Shown in pieces: positions 59,562 through 64,000 of a stretch of 64,000 bases of DNA. Made by a program: the position numbers and the translations under genes. Source of the DNA: Bryobacterales bacterium (GTDB lineage: Bacteria > Acidobacteriota > Terriglobia > Bryobacterales > Bryobacteraceae); NCBI GenBank assembly GCA_003170295.1, contig PNAJ01000115.1, positions 62,001 to 126,000 on the forward strand, given 5' to 3'. How positions within the stretch are numbered: the first letter of the stretch is position 1; each line of letters begins with the position of its first letter. A model generated the notes under the pieces. It did not search any database and was not told the DNA's origin. It worked only from the letters and a program-made list of their open reading frames with translations.

Positions 59562-61873
59562 TAATCCACCGATCTCCTCATTTGAAATGGAGTGCTCATC
59601 ACCACTGCTGTAATCAAATCCCGCATACGGTAATCGCCGGCGTCGCATTTCCGCAAAATGGTTCGCACCGCTGGCTGATCGTAGAATTCGAGTCCCCTTC
59701 CCAAAGCGTACGTGAGAAGTTTCTCCGTAACGGTTGCGGCAAATTCCTCGCGCTTGGAAGTGGTCATTGCTTTTCTCAGGCCGGATGGGCCGTTAAACGT
59801 GGTTCCGTCCGGAAGTTTGCCGGAAGCATCGATCGCGGAACCGCCGTCCTGCGCGCGCCACTGCCCGATTCCATTGTAGTTCTCCAGAGCGAAGCCGATG
59901 GGATCCATCTTCGCGTGGCAACCGGCGCAGCCTGGACTGGCGCGATGCTGCTCCAGCGCCGCCCGCAAGCTGAGGCTATGGTTCCCGTTGGTGGTCGCGT
60001 CGAGCGGAGGCACATCGGGAGGAGGGGGCGGAGGCGGCGCGCCCAGCAGATTCTCGAGAACCCATTTCCCGCGCTGCACCACCGAGGTGCGGTTGGGAGG
60101 CGAGGTCACCGTAAGCAAACTGGCTTGCCCCAGCAGGCCTCCGCGGTTGGGATCCTGAAGCACCACACGGCGGAACTGCGAACCGTAGATATCTGGAATC
60201 CCGTAGTGCTTCGCCAGCCGCTCATTGAGGAACGTATAATTCGCGGTGAGCAGATCCAGAGCGCTGCGGTTTTCCCGCAAGACGCTTTCAAAAAACAACT
60301 CGGTTTCCCGCCGCATGCTCCAGCGGAGACTCTCATCAAAGTCGGCGAAAATGACAGGGTCCGGATTCACAGTCGCCAGATTGCGGATATAGAGCCACTG
60401 TCCGGCGAAGTTGGTGACGAGCGCGCTGGATTTGGGGTCGTCCAGCATCCGCTCGGCTTGCTGTTTGAGCACCTCGGGATTTGAGAGTTTGCCGGTGGTG
60501 CCCAGATCGAGTAACTCATCGTCTGGAACGCTGCTCCACAGGAAGAACGAGAGGCGGGAGGCGAGGTCTACGCCGGGGACGGGGCCGTAGGAGCCGGCCG
60601 GCGATTCGACGCGGAACAGGAAATCCGGAGAAACCAGAATCGCCTCAACCGCTTTCTGAATGCCGTACTCGAATCCGCCCTTGCGACGGGCTTGCTGGTA
60701 GAAGGCCAGCAACGGATTTACATCCGAATCGGTCATAGGGCGCCGGAATGCGTGGCGGCTGACTTTGGCGAGTATTTGACGGGCGCATCCGGTTTCTTCA
60801 GAAGGAGAAGCCGGGCGACAGACCAAAACCTTGCGGCGGCTTGGGGTATCGCCGGGGCCCGAGGCATTGTACGGTCCTGCGATGGAGAGGTTGGCGATCC
60901 GAGGCAATCCGCCCGCGACCCCTGGCGTGGTGGATCGCTTTAAGGACACGCCGTCGAGACGCAGATCCATTACTGACTGTGGCGCTTCGGTGGCCATGGG
61001 AACCGCGCGGGGTCCGCGCCCGGGGTTCGGCAAAATCTCCGGCCTGATCGATTCTCGCGGAAAGGTGACGGCCACGGTACGCAGGCCGGCCTTGATGGGA
61101 AGCCGCAGCTCGAACGGTTTTTCCTTGCTCGGAGAATTCGCATCCCCGAAATTGACCCGGAGAACGTATTCGGCATCGAGCGGGAAATAGTGGCGGACGG
61201 AGACGCCGCCCGCCGAGTTAAACGGAAGATCGTCGCTCACCCATTCCAGTCTCGCGGGGACCGGTGCGTTGCGGCCCGAGGCGCGGCGAGGCTCGAAAGC
61301 TTCTTCCACCGGCTTGATCGAGGGATCGCCGATCACCAGCCGGGAAATCTTGCGCGCGACCGATAAATAGCGGTCGAGAAGGGCGGGAGAAACCGACAGA
61401 ACATCGCCGATATTATCGAAGCCATAGCCGGAATCGTCCACCGGCAAAAGAGAGCCGGGGTTGACATCCAGATCGAAAACATCGCGGACGGCGTTGCTGT
61501 ACTCGGCGCGGTTGAGACGATGGATGACCGGACGCCCGGGATTGGGATGGGCGGCGGATTCCGCATCCAACGCGCCTTCGAGCCACTGCCGGAATCCGGT
61601 GGAAGCGGCGGAATCGGGACGAGGCGCTCCAGCCGGCGGCATCTGACCGGACTTCACTTTACGAAGCACCTTTTCGAGCAACTCGGCTTTGTCCGCAACG
61701 CTCGAAAGATCCAACCCCTGCAGCGTCACGTCGGCCGTCTTCAACTGGTTGTTGTGGCAACCGGCACAATAGCGCTGGAGCAGAGCCCGGTTCGAGGTGG
61801 CCGGATTTTGGCTCTGCGCATTCCCAAGGGGGACCAAGATCCCGAAACATACGACGAGGGCAACCAAAAACAT
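59561..61873 (-). CDS. Exported DUF1592 multi-domain cytochrome (PSCyt1/DUF1587/1595/1592/1588/1585)
   Basis: A 770-residue exported protein. A cytochrome-like head has the haem motif C36AGCH40 followed by LKTADVTLQGLDLS. Then come DUF1587 (RLNRAEYSNAVRDVFDLDVN), DUF1595 (ARQILAKVSRHAFRRPMTDS), DUF1592 (SRLSFFLWSSVPDDELLDL), DUF1588 (RGGLLGQASLLTVTSPPNRT, with a second CAGCH in GCAGCHAKMDPIGFALENYN) and DUF1585 at the end (MRDLITAVVMSTPFQMR). The two CxxCH motifs imply electron transfer to or from an unknown substrate in the envelope. It is translationally coupled to DUF1552. No gene is seen in 61874-62036. Confidence 0.9.
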   Translation of the reverse strand: MFLVALVVCFGILVPLGNAQSQNPATSNRALLQRYCAGCHNNQLKTADVTLQGLDLSSVADKAELLEKVLRKVKSGQMPPAGAPRPDSAASTGFRQWLEGALDAESAAHPNPGRPVIHRLNRAEYSNAVRDVFDLDVNPGSLLPVDDSGYGFDNIGDVLSVSPALLDRYLSVARKISRLVIGDPSIKPVEEAFEPRRASGRNAPVPARLEWVSDDLPFNSAGGVSVRHYFPLDAEYVLRVNFGDANSPSKEKPFELRLPIKAGLRTVAVTFPRESIRPEILPNPGRGPRAVPMATEAPQSVMDLRLDGVSLKRSTTPGVAGGLPRIANLSIAGPYNASGPGDTPSRRKVLVCRPASPSEETGCARQILAKVSRHAFRRPMTDSDVNPLLAFYQQARRKGGFEYGIQKAVEAILVSPDFLFRVESPAGSYGPVPGVDLASRLSFFLWSSVPDDELLDLGTTGKLSNPEVLKQQAERMLDDPKSSALVTNFAGQWLYIRNLATVNPDPVIFADFDESLRWSMRRETELFFESVLRENRSALDLLTANYTFLNERLAKHYGIPDIYGSQFRRVVLQDPNRGGLLGQASLLTVTSPPNRTSVVQRGKWVLENLLGAPPPPPPPDVPPLDATTNGNHSLSLRAALEQHRASPGCAGCHAKMDPIGFALENYNGIGQWRAQDGGSAIDASGKLPDGTTFNGPSGLRKAMTTSKREEFAATVTEKLLTYALGRGLEFYDQPAVRTILRKCDAGDYRMRDLITAVVMSTPFQMRRSVD

Positions 61874-62036
61874 GGGGCAGTCCTAATCGTACGCTAAAAG
61901 ATCAAGAAATCCAAGGGAAGCATGGGTTCGCCGTGCAACCCTGTCGCCTTCCCGTGCAAAATCTGAGTGATGCGGCTGGAAAAATTACCGGGTGCGAACG
62001 TGTCTTCGAGCCAGATTTTGGGTGAACCAGCCGAGC

Positions 62037-62312
62037 TCAATGAGGCTTGGGCCCGGCGATCTGGGGTCCAATAAGACGGGGCCTGACGCGAAAGTCCGCC
62101 CCAGCGGATGCGGCGTCATCGCGGAAAGGCAGATCCTGACTGGATTTGCCGGCCACAATGATGGACTGCCCTGCATAAACGCCCAGCAAGAACGTCAGCA
62201 AAAGCCCAATCAGCAAAGCGGCGACGATCAAGAATGACAAGCCAGGGACCCACCCGAAGAAGACTATGATGCTCGTCATCAATCCCAGGAGCACAGTAGA
62301 GTAGAAGGTCAT
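62037..62312 (-). CDS. Small two-helix membrane protein
   Basis: A 91-residue protein from ATG 62312. Two hydrophobic helices (about 4-20 and 24-48: LSFLIVAALLIGLLLTFLLG) are followed by a 40-residue soluble tail. No family recognised. It lies between the DUF1592 and nucleoside-hydrolase-like genes on the same strand and may belong to their transcript. Confidence 0.5.
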   Translation of the reverse strand: MTFYSTVLLGLMTSIIVFFGWVPGLSFLIVAALLIGLLLTFLLGVYAGQSIIVAGKSSQDLPFRDDAASAGADFRVRPRLIGPQIAGPKPH

Positions 62313-62405
62313 ACTTCTTCTAAGGCAATTCGGATGCCATCGATGATTACAAAGGACAATCGCACCGTCTGGTATGCAAGGCCGCACAAGAAGTCGCCGA
62401 GCCGC

Positions 62406-63428
62406 TTACTTTACGGGCGGATCCGGCTTCTTAGCGTCCTTCTTATCGTCCTTTTTATTGTCTTTTTGATCGTCGGCAGCCACAGGCGGACGGAATCGCT
62501 GCGGCAAAACCGGCTTAGCGCTGGCAAGTTCCACCCAGGTTTGAAGCACTTTCTGCTGCTTCTCCGGATCGACCGTCAAATTGTAATGCTTACCCTGCGC
62601 GGAAGCAGTGAACACCGCGTGCCCATCGTCTCGCAGCGTGATCGTTCCCGGATCGGAGACCTTAAAATACCCTTCTTTAGGCCGCGCTGCATACAACGTC
62701 GCAACCATGGCCGGAGCCGGCGTGTCGTAGGGCATCGATTTGTAAGCCCGATACGCTGCAATCAAAGGATTATCCGGATTGGCCGCCATAAAATCCTTGT
62801 CGATGCTGGCCCCAGGGAACGGAATCGCGGCGCCGACCTCGGGGCTCACCGAATAAATCGGAGTAGGCCATTCGTCGAAAACCTTCCTGGCGGCAGCAAT
62901 GTCAGCTTCGACGGTGCACGCCGTAACCAGATAGTTGGTCTTTGCCGCGATCAGTTCTTTCATCCCACGGAATTCCAGCGCCGCCGCGAGGTTGGTCGCC
63001 GGGCCGGCAAGGATGAAAAATCCATTCTTGTCGTACTGCGCTTCCAGATAATTCCGGAGCAGCGTATTGGGATCGCCAGTATCCCGCACCAGTTTCACGT
63101 GGTTCAAAAAGAGCGGCGTCCCATCCGCTTTCTTCAATGCGAAAGGCTCGGTGAAGGCGGGCGACGTGGCACCGGGCTGGCCGGAAGTTCGCATCCCCAT
63201 CGGCGGAACCTGCGCGAAATTCCCCGCCGGGCCGCGATAATACCGCTCCACCATGTCGGTAAATCCAGCGACCGCGAGATTAGGACGGCTCATGGTCACA
63301 ATCGCCACGCGGCAATCGTTCTTGCCCTGCAGGCCGTGCAGCAACGCCTGCGCGAGCACGCTGTCGATGGTGCTGAAATCCGAATCGAAAAACGCCCCGG
63401 CCGCTGGTTTGCCTCTACCGAATTGCAT
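62406..63428 (-). CDS. Nucleoside-hydrolase-like protein with charged tail
   Basis: A 340-residue protein. FFDSDFSTIDSVLAQALLHG near the start has the spacing of the DxDxxxDD calcium site of nucleoside hydrolases, and NGFFILAGPATNLAAAL matches their GPLTN-type motif. The usual two adjacent Asp residues are replaced by Ile-Asp, so activity on nucleosides is uncertain. No signal peptide is evident from ATG 63428, odd for a gene five bases behind an exported DUF1552 protein; a longer start is blocked by that gene. The tail is a Lys/Asp run (DDQKDNKKDDKKDAKKPD). Confidence 0.65.
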   Translation of the reverse strand: MQFGRGKPAAGAFFDSDFSTIDSVLAQALLHGLQGKNDCRVAIVTMSRPNLAVAGFTDMVERYYRGPAGNFAQVPPMGMRTSGQPGATSPAFTEPFALKKADGTPLFLNHVKLVRDTGDPNTLLRNYLEAQYDKNGFFILAGPATNLAAALEFRGMKELIAAKTNYLVTACTVEADIAAARKVFDEWPTPIYSVSPEVGAAIPFPGASIDKDFMAANPDNPLIAAYRAYKSMPYDTPAPAMVATLYAARPKEGYFKVSDPGTITLRDDGHAVFTASAQGKHYNLTVDPEKQQKVLQTWVELASAKPVLPQRFRPPVAADDQKDNKKDDKKDAKKPDPPVK

Positions 63429-63433
63429 ACGCG

Positions 63434-64000
63434 TCAGGAGAGATCCAAACCATCCATGTCAAGCCCCGCCAGCCGGCCGGTCGAATCGCCGAAGTGTTCC
63501 GTGGGAACGCCCATGCGGTCCATCATAGTCAGAAACAGATTACACATCGGTGTTTCGCGGCGGGCAAGCAGACGTCGGCCGGTTTTGAAACTGTTTCCGC
63601 CCTTGCCTAAAATGACGGTCGGCAGATCCTCGTGCAAGTGCGCGTTCGGATCCGAAAGACCCGCCCCGTAAACGATCATGCTGTTATCAAGCAGGCTCGA
63701 ATCGCCTTCCTTCGTGCTCTTCATCTTTTCGATAAAGCCCGCGAACTGCTGCACGTGATACTCGTTAATCTTACGAACCTTTTCCAGAAGGTCCGGCAAG
63801 TTGCGGTGGTGCGTGCAAGGGTGGTGCCCATCGGAAATGCCGATTTCGCGATACGCCCGCGAACTGCCCTCGCGGGTCATCAGGAACGTAACGATGCGGG
63901 TCTGATCGGCCTGGAACGCCACGGCGATCATGTTCGACATCATCTTGAAGTGCTCGGCGAAATCCGCCGGGACGCCGTAGGGCTTGTCCATATGCGGATC
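63434..64000 (-). CDS. DUF1552 protein, second paralogue (5' part beyond window)
   Basis: The visible 188 codons are the C-terminal half of a DUF1552 protein: FLMTREGSSRAYREIGISDG, HHPCTHHRNLPDLLEKV and ETPMCNLFLTMMDRMGVP align closely with the copy at 58209-59561. It is followed after five bases by the nucleoside-hydrolase-like gene. Its partner DUF1592 gene is probably just outside the window. Confidence 0.88.
   Translation of the reverse strand, partial: DPHMDKPYGVPADFAEHFKMMSNMIAVAFQADQTRIVTFLMTREGSSRAYREIGISDGHHPCTHHRNLPDLLEKVRKINEYHVQQFAGFIEKMKSTKEGDSSLLDNSMIVYGAGLSDPNAHLHEDLPTVILGKGGNSFKTGRRLLARRETPMCNLFLTMMDRMGVPTEHFGDSTGRLAGLDMDGLDLS

Noticed and set aside
1..64000. CRISPR arrays, tRNA, rRNA, prophage or integrative element
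   Set aside because: No regularly spaced repeats, no cloverleaf or rRNA stretches noticed, and no integrase, recombinase or structural phage genes among the frames. A covariance search could still find a small RNA.

Overview
The window reads as chromosome of an Acidobacteriota bacterium close to Candidatus Solibacter / Bryobacterales. The pointers are a secreted TIGR03437-domain protein, large Oar-like TonB-dependent receptors with an N-terminal carboxypeptidase-regulatory domain, paired DUF1592 (Planctomycete-cytochrome-like) and DUF1552 genes, a MacB/FtsX permease of the acidobacterial ADOP type, several Tat or Sec exported carbohydrate enzymes, high G+C, and many short intergenic repeats. 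This is inference from gene content; no rRNA or tRNA gene is seen.

Layout. 1-6.4 kb: the start of a c-type cytochrome running off the left edge, a secreted MetX-like hydrolase, a SnoaL-like protein, a secreted hypothetical, an acyl desaturase and a beta-propeller/di-haem cytochrome. 6.5-13.5 kb: S9 peptidase, Ycf46-like AAA+ ATPase with a small unknown partner, bicupin oxalate decarboxylase, membrane protein, exported sugar isomerase-like protein. 13.5-21.5 kb: complete RND tripartite efflux operon (TolC-like, adaptor, pump) divergent from an OmpR-type response regulator/histidine kinase pair; both promoters carry the same 11-bp-spaced tandem box. 21.5-32 kb: exported RraA-like protein with an amidohydrolase, L,D-transpeptidase plus M23 peptidase, PQQ quinoprotein plus dihaem cytochrome plus penicillin-acylase-type Ntn hydrolase, malic enzyme, and a secreted protein with an LPxTA-like C-terminal anchor. 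32.6-36 kb: a sigma-54 activator flanked on both sides by genes with GG-N10-GC (-24/-12) promoters. 36-52 kb: two TonB-dependent receptors bracketing an eroding accessory zone that holds an unknown A/T-richer membrane gene, a frameshifted CE15 esterase, fragments of an ABC ATPase and of a second CE15 gene, a frameshifted ABC permease, a truncated propeller protein, and a TIGR03437 gene between 30-bp inverted repeats. 52-64 kb: exported jelly-roll-like protein, Tat-exported glycosidase-like protein, NPPF methyltransferase, and a minus-strand block of ankyrin, DUF1552, DUF1592, small membrane protein, nucleoside-hydrolase-like and second DUF1552 (cut by the right edge).

Themes. (i) Many transcripts look leaderless: a -10 hexamer lies 6-8 bases before the start codon at eight genes. 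(ii) A CTTTCAGS-type tandem repeat occurs at three promoters (efflux operon, its two-component system, TonB receptor at 48591), suggesting one regulon. (iii) Repeat families with strong structure are dispersed in intergenic DNA; the best has two hairpins per unit with varying, compensated stems but constant CCCT/CCCC loops. (iv) Two frameshifts 1.7 kb apart are both explained by loss of one G from a GGGG run, so either real decay or consensus errors are possible.

Most other long reading frames in this G+C-rich DNA are antisense or out-of-frame shadows and were left out. No CRISPR array, integrase, intact insertion sequence, rRNA or tRNA was recognised.
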